DNA of 64,000 nucleotides from Paenibacillus mucilaginosus 3016 (GTDB taxonomy: Bacteria; Bacillota; Bacilli; Paenibacillales; NBRC-103111): NCBI RefSeq assembly GCF_000250655.1, contig NC_016935.1, positions 6,094,001 through 6,158,000 of the forward strand. Reading direction: 5' to 3'. This document shows, one piece after another, positions 25,735 through 34,219 of this stretch; the first letter of the stretch is position 1, and every line of letters begins with the position of its first letter. The notes under the pieces are model-generated. The model did not search any database. It had not been told where the DNA came from and worked only from the letters and a program-made list of their open reading frames with translations. Both the position numbers and the translations under genes were made by a program.

Positions 25735-26598
25735 TTATTCGAACAGGGAAGCGATGAATTTCCGTTCGGCCTCGTTGGCCTCCACCAGCGGCAGGCGTAC
25801 GCCTCCGGCCGGCAGCCCTTTGAGCGACAGGGCAGCCTTCACCGGAGCCGGGCTCGGGAAGGTGAACAAGCCGCCGAAGACCGGCAGCAGCTGCCCGTGC
25901 AGCTTCGCCGCCTGCTTCACATCGCCGCCCAGGTAAGCTTCGATCATCTGCTTCATCTGCTTGCCCACGACATGGCTCGCTACGCTGACGATGCCGTGCG
26001 CCCCGACGGACAGGGCCGGCAGCCCCGCGCTGTCGTCTCCGGTGTAGACGAGGAAGCCTTCCGCCGCACCGCTGACGATCTGCGTCAGCTGATCCGTGCC
26101 CGTACAGTCCTTGGTAGCGACGATATTCGGGATCTGCGACAGGCGGATCGTGGTCTCCGCACTGATGTTCACGCTGGAGCGGGAAGGCACATTGTACAGG
26201 ATGACCGGGATCGATACCGACTCGGCAATCGCCTTGAAGTGCTGGTACAAGCCTTCCTGCGAAGGCCGGTTGTAGTATGGCGCCACGAGGAGCAGGGCGT
26301 CTACGCCCAGCTTCTCCGCCGCCTGGGAGAGATGGATGCTGTGCGCCGTATCGTTGCTGCCCGTACCTGCGATGATCCGGCACCGGCCCTTCGCCCGCTT
26401 GACTGCGGCCTCGAAGAGCTGGAGCTTCTCCTCCTCGGTAAGGGTGGGCGACTCGCCCGTCGTTCCACAGATGACCAGGGAATCGCTTTCCTGCTCATCG
26501 ATCAGATAATCGAATACCGTTTCAAAACCTTCCCAATCGATCTGGAGATCGCTGTTAAAGGGAGTGATCATCGCTGTAATCAGTCTGCCGAAATCCAA
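25735..26598 (-). CDS. dapA: 4-hydroxy-tetrahydrodipicolinate synthase
   Basis: The 287-residue TIM-barrel lyase has CGTTGESPTLT, the Schiff-base lysine in VATKDCTG (Lys about 161), the tyrosine in LYNVPSRS and GDDSAG. It condenses pyruvate with aspartate semialdehyde, the first step of the lysine and dipicolinate branch. The start is TTG 26598 (product MDFGRLITAMITPF), set by GGAGG seven bases upstream; the open frame continues upstream to 26808 but that part is not conserved. The upstream genes dapG and asd supply its substrate. Confidence 0.96.
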   Translation of the reverse strand: MDFGRLITAMITPFNSDLQIDWEGFETVFDYLIDEQESDSLVICGTTGESPTLTEEEKLQLFEAAVKRAKGRCRIIAGTGSNDTAHSIHLSQAAEKLGVDALLLVAPYYNRPSQEGLYQHFKAIAESVSIPVILYNVPSRSSVNISAETTIRLSQIPNIVATKDCTGTDQLTQIVSGAAEGFLVYTGDDSAGLPALSVGAHGIVSVASHVVGKQMKQMIEAYLGGDVKQAAKLHGQLLPVFGGLFTFPSPAPVKAALSLKGLPAGGVRLPLVEANEAERKFIASLFE

Positions 26599-26926
26599 GA
26601 GTACTCCTCCTATCCTGCTGTCCGGAAGCCGCGAAGCGGCTCCGGCGGCTTCGCCCGAGCCCCACCCCCGTTCCTTCCGGAAGTGGTGCTCTGCGAGAAT
26701 TTGTGATCTTCTGTATCCAAGCCCCTCTGCCGAAGTCAGGCTTCGCCTCTTCCTGCAGGTGCGTTTGACGACAGATGATGGCTGTCCAAGGGAGGCAGGT
26801 GTGATCAAACGTCAGCGCTTTATCTCTTTACCTGCTTGCAGTGCCTGTCTGCAGCAAAGAGCCTTCCCGGCATCCGGCAGGTTCTGGCAGGTCCGGGAAG
26901 CTCACCTTCCCGGACCGCCGCACCTC
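26599..26926. other. dapG-dapA intergenic region with GC-rich hairpin
   Basis: This 328-bp gap contains no supported gene. A perfect 11-bp-arm hairpin (GGTCCGGGAAG/CTTCCCGGACC) lies at 26890-26916 directly after dapG but has no T-run, so it may stabilise the 3' end or act as a weak terminator. No lysine riboswitch was recognised. Confidence 0.5.
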
Positions 26927-28144
26927 CTACCTGTGAAGCTCAAACTGCTTATGCAGCGCCCGCACCGCCTTGGCCATATCATGTTCTTCCACCAGCACCC
27001 AGATCGTCGTGTTCGAATCCGCCGACTGCAGGATGCTGATATCTTCTTTCGTCAGCGCTTCAACAATGTGCGCCATAATTCCCGGTACGCCGTTCATGCC
27101 CCCGCCAATGACGGACACCTTCGCGCAGTTCGGCGTGATCTGCGGCGACAGCCCCAGCTCTTCGAGCTTCTTCGCGGCTCGGTCCGCCTCATGGTCGAAG
27201 ACCGTGTAGACGACACCCGAGGGATTCACGTTGATGAAATCGACGGAAATCCGCTCCTGCGCCATCGCCTTGAAGACGCTGAGCTGCAGGTCAAAGCTGC
27301 CCTCCTGCGGCGTCACCCGGATCTGGGAGACGCCCGCCACGTGGGCAATCCCGGTGACGAAGCGGTCGTGGACCGCTCCGGGACCTGACTTCAGCACGGA
27401 AGGATGGGTCACCAGCGTGCCCGGATCCTTGGAGAACGTCGAGCGGACCCGCACCGGGATGCCGGCATGCATCGCCACCTCGACGGCGCGGGGATGAATC
27501 ACCTTCGCGCCGAGGTGTGCCATGTTGCAGATCTCGACATACGAAACGATAGGCAGCGGCTTGGCGTCCGCGACGATCCGCGGATCGGCCGTAAGAATGC
27601 CGCTGACATCCGTGAAGATATCCACCATCTCGGCATGAAGCGCAGCGCCGAGCGCCGTAGCCGACGTGTCGCTGCCCCCTCTGCCGAGCGTGGTGAAATC
27701 CCCTTCCTCCGTCTGTCCCTGGAACCCGGCGACGATAACGACCTTGCCCTCCTCGATCCCTTCGATAATACGGACAGGGTCAATCGAATGGATCTGCGCG
27801 TTTCCGAAGTCGGCGTTCGTGCGAATCCCCGCCTGTGCTCCCGTAAGAACGGTTGCCGGAATGCCATGCCCGTTCAGCAGGCTGCAGAGCGTTGCGGCCG
27901 AGATCAGCTCACCGCATACCAGCAGCATGTCTCGCTCCCGGGGAGGAAGCGCATTCCCGTTGGAGGCGGCCCACTCCAGCAGCGTATCCGTCGCATAGGG
28001 CTCACCCTTGCGACCCATCGCCGATACTACGACAACTGGTTTATAGTCCTGGTTCAATGCATCTTGAATGTGTTCGATTACATGTGCTCTGGCCTCGGCG
28101 GTGGACAAGGACGTGCCTCCAAACTTCTGCACCAAGATCTTCAT
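26927..28144 (-). CDS. dapG: Aspartate kinase (DapG type)
   Basis: The 405-residue product starts MKILVQKFGGTSLS (kinase motif KFGGTS, residues 7-12). It carries GRGGSDTSATALGA and TDVSGILTADPRIV in the kinase domain and two ACT domains in the C-terminal third (about 265-405). It phosphorylates aspartate as the entry to lysine, threonine, methionine and dipicolinate synthesis. DapG in B. subtilis is the diaminopimelate-inhibited isozyme. The start ATG 28144 follows GAGGAG and is preferred over an in-frame ATG at 28168. The gene lies between asd and dapA. Confidence 0.95.
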   Translation of the reverse strand: MKILVQKFGGTSLSTAEARAHVIEHIQDALNQDYKPVVVVSAMGRKGEPYATDTLLEWAASNGNALPPRERDMLLVCGELISAATLCSLLNGHGIPATVLTGAQAGIRTNADFGNAQIHSIDPVRIIEGIEEGKVVIVAGFQGQTEEGDFTTLGRGGSDTSATALGAALHAEMVDIFTDVSGILTADPRIVADAKPLPIVSYVEICNMAHLGAKVIHPRAVEVAMHAGIPVRVRSTFSKDPGTLVTHPSVLKSGPGAVHDRFVTGIAHVAGVSQIRVTPQEGSFDLQLSVFKAMAQERISVDFINVNPSGVVYTVFDHEADRAAKKLEELGLSPQITPNCAKVSVIGGGMNGVPGIMAHIVEALTKEDISILQSADSNTTIWVLVEEHDMAKAVRALHKQFELHR

Positions 28145-28176
28145 GAAGATCCCACTCCTCTTCTCCACCTGTCGTG

Positions 28177-28218
28177 TAAAAAAGCAAAAGCCTGGCTTCC
28201 TGCGCGGTACAGGAAGCC
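28177..28218 (-). terminator. asd terminator
   Basis: Arms GGCTTCCTG and CAGGAAGCC enclose a 7-nt loop and are followed on the minus strand by AGGCTTTTGCTTTTTT. It separates dpaA-dpaB-asd from dapG-dapA. Confidence 0.85.
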
Positions 28219-28231
28219 GGCTGCCGCACGG

Positions 28232-29272
28232 TTACTTCTGCTGGACGGCGATGTACTCGGCGATCTGCACGGCGTTCCAGGCGGCACCCTTCAGCAGATT
28301 ATCCGAGACGATCCACATGTTCAGCGCACGCGGATTGCTCAGGTCACGGCGGATGCGGCCCACGAAGGTCTCGTTCCTGCCGGCCGCCTCCGTTGCGAGC
28401 GGATACAGCTGCTCGGCCGGATTGTCTTCGAGTACGATGCCCGGAGCATCCGCGAGCAGACGCCTGACCTCCTCCACATCGAAGTCTTCCTTCAGTTCGA
28501 CGTAGACGGACTCGGAGTGGCCGTATACTACGGGAATGCGAACGCAGGTAGCGGTCACTTCGAGAGCATCGTCACCCAAGATTTTTTTCGTTTCATTGAT
28601 CATCTTCATCTCTTCGTAAGTAAAGCCGTTCTCCACGAACTTGTCGATCTGCGGGATGGCATTGAAGGCGATTCTGTGCTTCTTCGGCAGAGAGCCTACA
28701 GGCAGAATCTGCGGCTCCGGCTGCCTGCCCTCAAGCACCTCGCGGGACTGGCGGAGCATCTCGTCGATCGCGCTTGCCCCCGCTCCCGATACGGCCTGGT
28801 AGGTGGATACGATGATCCGGGAGATCCCGTACCGGTCATAGAGCGGCTTCAGCGCATGCACCATTTGAATCGTGGAGCAGTTCGGGTTGGCAATGATCCC
28901 CCGGTGATCGCTGATCCGGTCGATGTTGACCTCCGGCACGATCAGCGGGGTGTCCGGGTCCATACGGAAAGCACTCGTATTGTCCACGCAGACCGTGCCA
29001 TGCTTGATGGCTTCCGGAACCAGGGCGCGGCTGACGTCGCCGCCTGCACTGAAGAGCGCGATATCCACGCCTTCGAAGCTCTCCGGTCTCGCTTCCTCGA
29101 TTGTAATCTCACGGCCCTTGAACTCGATCTTTCTGCCGGCGGAACGCGCGGAAGAAAGCAGCTTCAATTCACGGATGGGGAAATCCCGTTCGGAGAGCAA
29201 GCGGATGATCTGCTGACCAACCGCTCCGGTGGCGCCCACTACTGCGACATCAAACAACTTCTGTTCCGACAT
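28232..29272 (-). CDS. asd: Aspartate-semialdehyde dehydrogenase
   Basis: The 346-residue product has the NADP-binding GATGAVGQQI at the N-terminus, the catalytic cysteine in NPNCSTIQM (about Cys130) and the STYQAVSGAGA motif typical of Asd. It reduces aspartyl phosphate to the semialdehyde used for lysine, threonine, methionine and dipicolinate. It follows dpaB by 43 bp, so dpaA-dpaB-asd probably form a unit as in B. subtilis. The length is normal (B. subtilis 346). Confidence 0.96.
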   Translation of the reverse strand: MSEQKLFDVAVVGATGAVGQQIIRLLSERDFPIRELKLLSSARSAGRKIEFKGREITIEEARPESFEGVDIALFSAGGDVSRALVPEAIKHGTVCVDNTSAFRMDPDTPLIVPEVNIDRISDHRGIIANPNCSTIQMVHALKPLYDRYGISRIIVSTYQAVSGAGASAIDEMLRQSREVLEGRQPEPQILPVGSLPKKHRIAFNAIPQIDKFVENGFTYEEMKMINETKKILGDDALEVTATCVRIPVVYGHSESVYVELKEDFDVEEVRRLLADAPGIVLEDNPAEQLYPLATEAAGRNETFVGRIRRDLSNPRALNMWIVSDNLLKGAAWNAVQIAEYIAVQQK

Positions 29273-29315
29273 CTGTATCTCTCCCCTGTCATGATGAAAC
29301 GATGCAAGTGCAAGA

Positions 29316-29909
29316 TCAATAGTTAAACCGTTCGATAATCATCGGCTGAAGCTGCTTGCCCGAGAGGGCGGCCTCGCAGGTTTCCATAATGAGATCCATT
29401 CGTGCCACGAGCGAATTCGGTTTGGCCGTCGGTGCATCCTGGCCGTATGGAACGAAATAAATGTTCTTGGTGATGAGCAGCTTGCCTACGTTCATTGCGT
29501 TCAGCCCTAATCCGTCGTTCGTAGAAATCGCCAGCACGAGAGGGCGCCCGTTGCGCATCTGCGCTTTGGCAGCCATCAGCACCGGGCTTTCGGTCATGGC
29601 ATTGGCCAGCTTGCTTGTCGTGTTGCCCGTGCAAGGGGCGATGACCATGACATCGAGCAGTTTCGAAGGTCCGAGCGGTTCTGCTTCAACAATTGAAGAA
29701 ATAATATCATTTCCTGTGATGTCTTTCAACTGTTTTAGCCAATTTTCCGATGTGCCGAATCGGGTATCCGTGGTCATAATCGTATTGGAAACAATCGGAA
29801 TGACCTTGGCTCCGGCATCGACAAACCGCTGGATTTGAGGCATCACCTCTTCGAAGGTGCAGTGGGAACCCGTCAGCGCAAAACCGACCGTAATCTCTTT
29901 CCAATTCAT
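29316..29909 (-). CDS. dpaB: Dipicolinate synthase subunit B
   Basis: The 197-residue flavoprotein-like product has VGFALTGSHCTFEEV at the N-terminus and MVIAPCTGNTTSKLANA, the UbiX/DFP-type signature of SpoVFB. With DpaA it makes dipicolinic acid in the mother cell for spore heat resistance. It overlaps dpaA by 4 bp (ATGA), indicating coupled translation. The length is normal (B. subtilis 200). This gene shows that the organism forms endospores. Confidence 0.96.
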   Translation of the reverse strand: MNWKEITVGFALTGSHCTFEEVMPQIQRFVDAGAKVIPIVSNTIMTTDTRFGTSENWLKQLKDITGNDIISSIVEAEPLGPSKLLDVMVIAPCTGNTTSKLANAMTESPVLMAAKAQMRNGRPLVLAISTNDGLGLNAMNVGKLLITKNIYFVPYGQDAPTAKPNSLVARMDLIMETCEAALSGKQLQPMIIERFNY

Positions 29910-30805
29910 TCTTCATTCCTCCTCGCTCTTGCCTCTTCCATGATGATGCGGGTAATCGTGTCGGCCATGATCCTCCCCGCCGTCTTGGGTGCCACAATGC
30001 CCGGAAGCCCCGGAGCGAGCATCGCCTTCACCCCGCGCTTTTCCGCGAAGCGGAAATCCGTCCCTCCCGGCCGGGAGGCCAGATCGATAATCAGGGCGCG
30101 GTGGGGCATCTGGGCGATCACCTGAGCCGTAATGATCGGTGCCGGGATCGTATTGAACACATAATCCACTTTCGACGCCTGCTGTTTCAGCTCTTCCGTA
30201 TGGAACGGATTCAGCCCCATCTCGTAGGCCCTTGCAAAATATTCCGGTTTGTTCACGCCCACCTTGACACGGGCGCCCATCCCCTGCAGCGTGCGGGCCA
30301 GCGTAATGCCGGTGCGGCCGAAGCCGAGCACCATCGCGGTGGAGCCGTGGATCGTGATATCGGTATTCTGGATCGCCATCATGATGGCCCCTTCGGCCGT
30401 CGGAATGGAGTTGTAGATCGCCACATCATCCCGGTCGAACAGCTCGATGAGGCCGATACCGCTCTCCGCACAGAGCTCTCGTAAGTAAGGTTTGGCCATG
30501 CCTGTGAAGACCTTGGCATGCTTCGGCAGCGCCGCAATATGTTCCCGGGTCAATCGAAGTTCCGCGGATGAGAAAAGCGAGTCGATTCTTCCGCTGTCAT
30601 CGGTTCCGACGGCCGGCAGAATCACCGCATCCATGCCCTCCAGCGCCTCCGTGGTGAACTCGGCCTTGGTGATGCCGCTGAAGGCGTTCTGCAGGTTGTC
30701 GAAGCCGATCAACAGAACCGTGGCATCCAGCTCGGAGCACTTGCTGATCACCTCGAGCTGGCGGGCATCTCCGCCGATCAGTGCCACTTGAATTCCGGTC
30801 AGCAT
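29906..30805 (-). CDS. dpaA: Dipicolinate synthase subunit A
   Basis: The 299-residue product has an N-terminal receiver-like Rossmann region (QVALIGGDARQLEVI) and a second dinucleotide-binding motif VLGFGRTGITLA (about 157-168), as in SpoVFA. It oxidises dihydrodipicolinate to dipicolinate together with DpaB. The start ATG 30805 follows AAAGAGGTGAGG. A sigma-K-like promoter lies about 180 bases upstream, matching the known mother-cell expression of spoVFAB. The length fits B. subtilis (297). Confidence 0.96.
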   Translation of the reverse strand: MLTGIQVALIGGDARQLEVISKCSELDATVLLIGFDNLQNAFSGITKAEFTTEALEGMDAVILPAVGTDDSGRIDSLFSSAELRLTREHIAALPKHAKVFTGMAKPYLRELCAESGIGLIELFDRDDVAIYNSIPTAEGAIMMAIQNTDITIHGSTAMVLGFGRTGITLARTLQGMGARVKVGVNKPEYFARAYEMGLNPFHTEELKQQASKVDYVFNTIPAPIITAQVIAQMPHRALIIDLASRPGGTDFRFAEKRGVKAMLAPGLPGIVAPKTAGRIMADTITRIIMEEARARRNEE

Positions 30806-31064
30806 CCATCCTCACCTCTTTCTTCTAATAAAATGACGACCGCATCCCGCTCTCCGGCCCATGCCAAGGCCGTGCCCCCGCAATGGACGCAGAAGCACCT
30901 CCCTGCCGTATGAAGCTCCCGGATCACACGGGATGGGCGGCACGATAGCACGGAAACCTCTCGGCCGCTTTCGATAAATCATCTTATGCCGGTGCCCACC
31001 GATGGGTTCCAATCCCGCGCGGCGCCGGCAAGAAGTGCGGCGGCAGGCCGTCATCTTAGGGATA
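30806..31064. other. Non-coding region upstream of dpaA
   Basis: No supported gene. ymxH, present here in B. subtilis, is missing. The stretch contains the sigma-K-like promoter for dpaAB (30980-31008), and the dut terminator follows at 31065-31117. Confidence 0.5.
30980..31008 (-). promoter_or_regulatory. Sigma-K-like promoter for dpaAB
   Basis: On the minus strand AACC (31005-31008), a 16-base spacer and CATAAGATG (30980-30988) approach the sigma-K consensus (mACm, N16, CATAnnnTA) with one mismatch in the -10. B. subtilis spoVFAB is sigma-K dependent. Confidence 0.45.
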
Positions 31065-31117
31065 CAAAAAAAGCGCCCTCCGGGCAGCGGCAGAGCCGCA
31101 TTCCGAAAAGACGCTTT
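31065..31117 (-). terminator. dut terminator
   Basis: An outer AAAGCG/CGCTTT stem with an inner GCGGC/GCCGC hairpin runs into seven T residues on the minus strand. Confidence 0.75.
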
Positions 31118-31150
31118 GGTTCTCTATGCTGTTCGTTCGTGTACCGCCGC

Positions 31151-31605
31151 TTACCTGGTGCCCGTATGCCCGAAGCCGCCGGCACCGCGAACCGTCGCCC
31201 CCAGCTCTTCCACTTCCGCCAGGCGGACCTGCGGGACAAGCTGGAATACCATCTGCGCGATGCGTTCCCCCCGCTCAATGACGAAGGCCTCCTGCCCGTG
31301 ATTGATGAGAAGCACCTTCACCTCGCCGCGGTAGTCGGCATCCACCGTGCCCGGCGAGTTCAGCGCCGTAATGCCGTGCTTGAAGGCAAGACCGCTGCGG
31401 GGGCGATCTGTGCTTCCAGCTCGGCCGGCATCGCCAGCGCCAACCCGGCCGGTACGAGCGCCCGCTGCCCGGGATCGAGCGTTAGCGGCTCTTCAACCGC
31501 CGCATACAGATCGAAGCCGCTGGCCAGCTCCGACATCTTCTGCGGCAGCGGAAGCCCTTCGCTGTTCGGCAGACGCTTGATCTCTACAACAAAGCTGTCA
31601 GACAA
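31151..31605 (-). CDS. dut: Deoxyuridine 5'-triphosphate nucleotidohydrolase, single-base frameshift
   Basis: The dUTPase motifs are split over two frames: ASGFDLYA (motif 1) upstream, then DADYRGEVKVLLIN (motif 3 with the catalytic Asp), GERIAQMVF (motif 4) and GAGGFGHTGTR (motif 5). The break lies in GCGGGGGCGAT (31397-31406). Adding one C on the minus strand restores motif 2 (PRSGLAFKHGITALNSPG) and a 151-residue protein of normal length. The enzyme hydrolyses dUTP to dUMP. The start TTG 31605 follows CAGGAGGG and overlaps the mlpA stop by 8 bp. The frameshift is probably an assembly error. Confidence 0.9.
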
Positions 31606-32848
31606 GGATATCCCTCCTGAAGCCCTGGATCGCGGTATCATTCTGTCCTACCATCGCCACAGCGAAAGGACTGGACAGCATGCTGCCGATGAGACCCGTG
31701 ATATGCTCCATCTCCACCGCTTCCACCCGCTCGATCATCTCGTCGAGGCTGTAGTGGCGGCCGAGCATCAGTTCGTTCTTGCCGAGTCGGTTCATGCGTG
31801 CGGAGGTGCTCTCGAGGCTGAGAATCAGGCTGCCCTTCATCTGCTCCTTGCCCTTGCGCAGCTCGGCCTCGGAGAGTCCCTTCTCCTTCAGATCGGACAT
31901 CATCTCGAGGGTGACCTTCAGCACTTCATCCGTCTGCTTCGGCGCCGTTCCCGTATAGATCGTGAACAGACCGCCGTCCTGGTAGGACGTATGGTACGAG
32001 TAGACGGAGTAAGCCAGGCCCCGCTTCTCGCGGATCTCCTGGAACAGGCGCGAGCTCATGCCGCCGCCGATCGCGTTGTTGAGGAGCACCATCGCATAGA
32101 GCCGCTCATCCTTCGCCGACAGGCCAGGAAGCGAGAGACAGATGTGGTTCTGCTCGGTCTTTTTCTTGTGGTACTGCAGGTTGCTGTGGAACGAGAGCGG
32201 CTGCTCTTCACTCGGCGTTCCTTGGGCCGCGAACGCACCGAAGTGCTTCTCCATCAGAGCGATGACATCGTCGTTGACGTTGCCCGCGATGCTGATGACC
32301 GTATTGCCGATCGTATAGTGGGAATTCATGTAATCCCGCAGCGTGCCGGAATCCATGGCCGCCAGATTCTGCTGCGTCCCGATGATCGTGTAGCCGAGCG
32401 AATGGTCCTCGAAGGCCGCCTTGGCGATGAGATCATGCACCATATCGTCGGGGGTGTCTTCGTACATGGAGATTTCCTCGTAGATGACGTTCTTCTCCTT
32501 GGCCAGTTCCGCCGGGTCGAGCACCGAGTTGAAGAACATGTCGGAGAGCACATCCACGGCCAGCGGGAGATGCTCGTCAAGCACCTTGCAGTAGTAGCAG
32601 GTGTATTCCTTGGAAGTAAAGGCGTTCACATTGCCGCCGATGCCGTCGAAGATCTCGGCGATGTCTTTGGCGCTGTATTTATCCGTGCCCTTGAAGAGCA
32701 TATGTTCGATGAAATGCGAGATCCCGTTTTGGCTTTGGCTCTCGTGGCGCGATCCGGTTTTGACCCAGATGCCGAAGGCAACGGAACGGGTGGTGGGAAT
32801 CTTCTCCACAACGACCCGGAGCCCGTTATTCAATGTATATTTGTCCAA
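31598..32848 (-). CDS. mlpA: M16 family zinc metallopeptidase (MlpA)
   Basis: The 416-residue product has the inverted zinc motif HFIEHMLFKG (HxxEH, about residues 45-49), the second-site glutamate region KNVIYEEISMYED and a C-terminal M16 domain with GGGMSSRLFQEIREKRGLAYSVYS. It matches MlpA (YmxG), a processing-peptidase-like protein beside ylxY in Bacillus, reported to affect extracellular protease levels. The substrate is unknown. It differs from the two M16 genes at 16344-18946 in being a single active-site protein without an adjacent partner. Confidence 0.94.
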   Translation of the reverse strand: MDKYTLNNGLRVVVEKIPTTRSVAFGIWVKTGSRHESQSQNGISHFIEHMLFKGTDKYSAKDIAEIFDGIGGNVNAFTSKEYTCYYCKVLDEHLPLAVDVLSDMFFNSVLDPAELAKEKNVIYEEISMYEDTPDDMVHDLIAKAAFEDHSLGYTIIGTQQNLAAMDSGTLRDYMNSHYTIGNTVISIAGNVNDDVIALMEKHFGAFAAQGTPSEEQPLSFHSNLQYHKKKTEQNHICLSLPGLSAKDERLYAMVLLNNAIGGGMSSRLFQEIREKRGLAYSVYSYHTSYQDGGLFTIYTGTAPKQTDEVLKVTLEMMSDLKEKGLSEAELRKGKEQMKGSLILSLESTSARMNRLGKNELMLGRHYSLDEMIERVEAVEMEHITGLIGSMLSSPFAVAMVGQNDTAIQGFRRDILV

Positions 32849-32998
32849 GCAGGATGCCTCCTCAGCAAGCTATGTAGTATAAGATCATGGGCCCGTCATG
32901 CGGCCGGCGGATTCTCCCGCGCGAACAGCAAGGTGACCGGAGGAGGAGTTCTCTCCCACATTCCGGAACGGCAGGAAACCCTTCATTAGATATTATCA

Positions 32999-34051
32999 CT
33001 ATTGGCGGGTGGACTCAACTTCGGGCACTCGTTCCGGTGAAATGACTTCGGAGACGGTCCCGAGCGCCAGCCCTTTGGAGCGGATCGCCTGGATCATCCC
33101 CTTGAGCGCAGCGCTGCTCGAGGAGGTGGGATGCATGAGAATGAGCGTCCCCGGAGCCACCTTGGCCTCCACCTTGCGTACGATCGAGGAGGGTTCGGGC
33201 TTCTTCCAGTCAACGGTATCGAGCGTCCAGAGGATCGTGCGCAGCTTGAGCTCATGGGCGACCTGCACGGTAGTCTGGCTGTAATCGCCTGACGGCGGGG
33301 CGAACAGCTTGTTCTTTACCCCGACCCCGCCGGTCAGCAGGGCCTCCGTCTTCGAGATTTCATTGCGGTTGCCCATGCGGTCCAGCTTGCTCATGTCCTT
33401 ATGGGAGTAGGCGTGATTGCCCGCTTCATGCCCTTCGGAGAGGATGCGCCGGGCGGTCTCCGCATTCTTCTTCAGCCACATCCCGTCGAAAAAGAACGTC
33501 GCATGGACCCCCTCCTGGCGCAGCGTGGCCAGGAGGGGCTCCAGGAACTCGTCGCCCCAGGCGACATTGACCATCAGCGCCGCCATCTTCTTCTTGGGGT
33601 TCCCCATGTAGATCGGCTGGGCTCCCAGCTGGTCGAGGCCGATGGCTGGCGGAATCTCCTTGTAGACGAGCTTCAGAGGCTCCCGGTAGCCCTGCTCCTC
33701 CGCCAGCTGCATCGTGGCTTCCACGTCAACTTCCAGCCCGTTGTAGCCGGGCACCGCCTTCCAGACCGGGTCGATGCGCGCGTTAACCGGTGCCTCCCGG
33801 CGCTTCTCCGCCTCCGCTTGAATCTTCCGCAGCGTCTCGCTGCGGTCCGCCTCCTGCTCCTCCCCGGTCACCAGCCGGACGGCGGCTTCCACCGCCTCCA
33901 TCGCAGGCACCCTGCGCGCAGCCGGTGCCTCCTCGGCCTGTTCCCGGGCCCGGGCAGCGAAACCGTCCACCGCCTCGGAGTTCTCCAGGCCCACGAGCAG
34001 CAGGCCCAAACATACTGCCGCTGTTGCTATAGGATACCGTTTCATGTTCAT
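32999..34051 (-). CDS. ylxY: Polysaccharide deacetylase-like sporulation protein (YlxY)
   Basis: The 350-residue product has a signal-anchor helix (about 5-22), an Ala/Glu-rich stretch (about 35-95) and a NodB-type domain (about 150-335). The domain contains HATFFFDG, the metal motif GNHAYSHKDM (H-x4-H type) and FAPPSGDY. The usual TFDD motif is replaced by NVAWGDE, so catalytic activity is uncertain. YlxY is a sporulation-related member located between mlpA and pnp, as here. The weak conservation of motif 1 is known in this subfamily to my recollection. Confidence 0.88.
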   Translation of the reverse strand: MNMKRYPIATAAVCLGLLLVGLENSEAVDGFAARAREQAEEAPAARRVPAMEAVEAAVRLVTGEEQEADRSETLRKIQAEAEKRREAPVNARIDPVWKAVPGYNGLEVDVEATMQLAEEQGYREPLKLVYKEIPPAIGLDQLGAQPIYMGNPKKKMAALMVNVAWGDEFLEPLLATLRQEGVHATFFFDGMWLKKNAETARRILSEGHEAGNHAYSHKDMSKLDRMGNRNEISKTEALLTGGVGVKNKLFAPPSGDYSQTTVQVAHELKLRTILWTLDTVDWKKPEPSSIVRKVEAKVAPGTLILMHPTSSSSAALKGMIQAIRSKGLALGTVSEVISPERVPEVESTRQ

Positions 34052-34219
34052 TCTCCTGTCGCATCACCGTTTGTCCCATACTTATGCGGCGGCGGACAGG
34101 TTTAGACCCGGGGTGTACCGCGGACGAGAAGCAGCCCGGATAACGCAAAAAAGAGACAGACTGCTCTGACTCTTTCTTCGTGTGCCTGCCCGGAAGGCAG
34201 GCCGTTATGCGGTTTGGTG

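Noticed and set aside
26599..26926. Lysine riboswitch before dapA
   Set aside because: The gap has one GC hairpin but no visible lysine aptamer elements; dapA is preceded directly by a simple ribosome site.
27404..29326. 640-codon plus-strand open frame
   Set aside because: Antisense to dapG and asd; crosses a terminator of the real genes.
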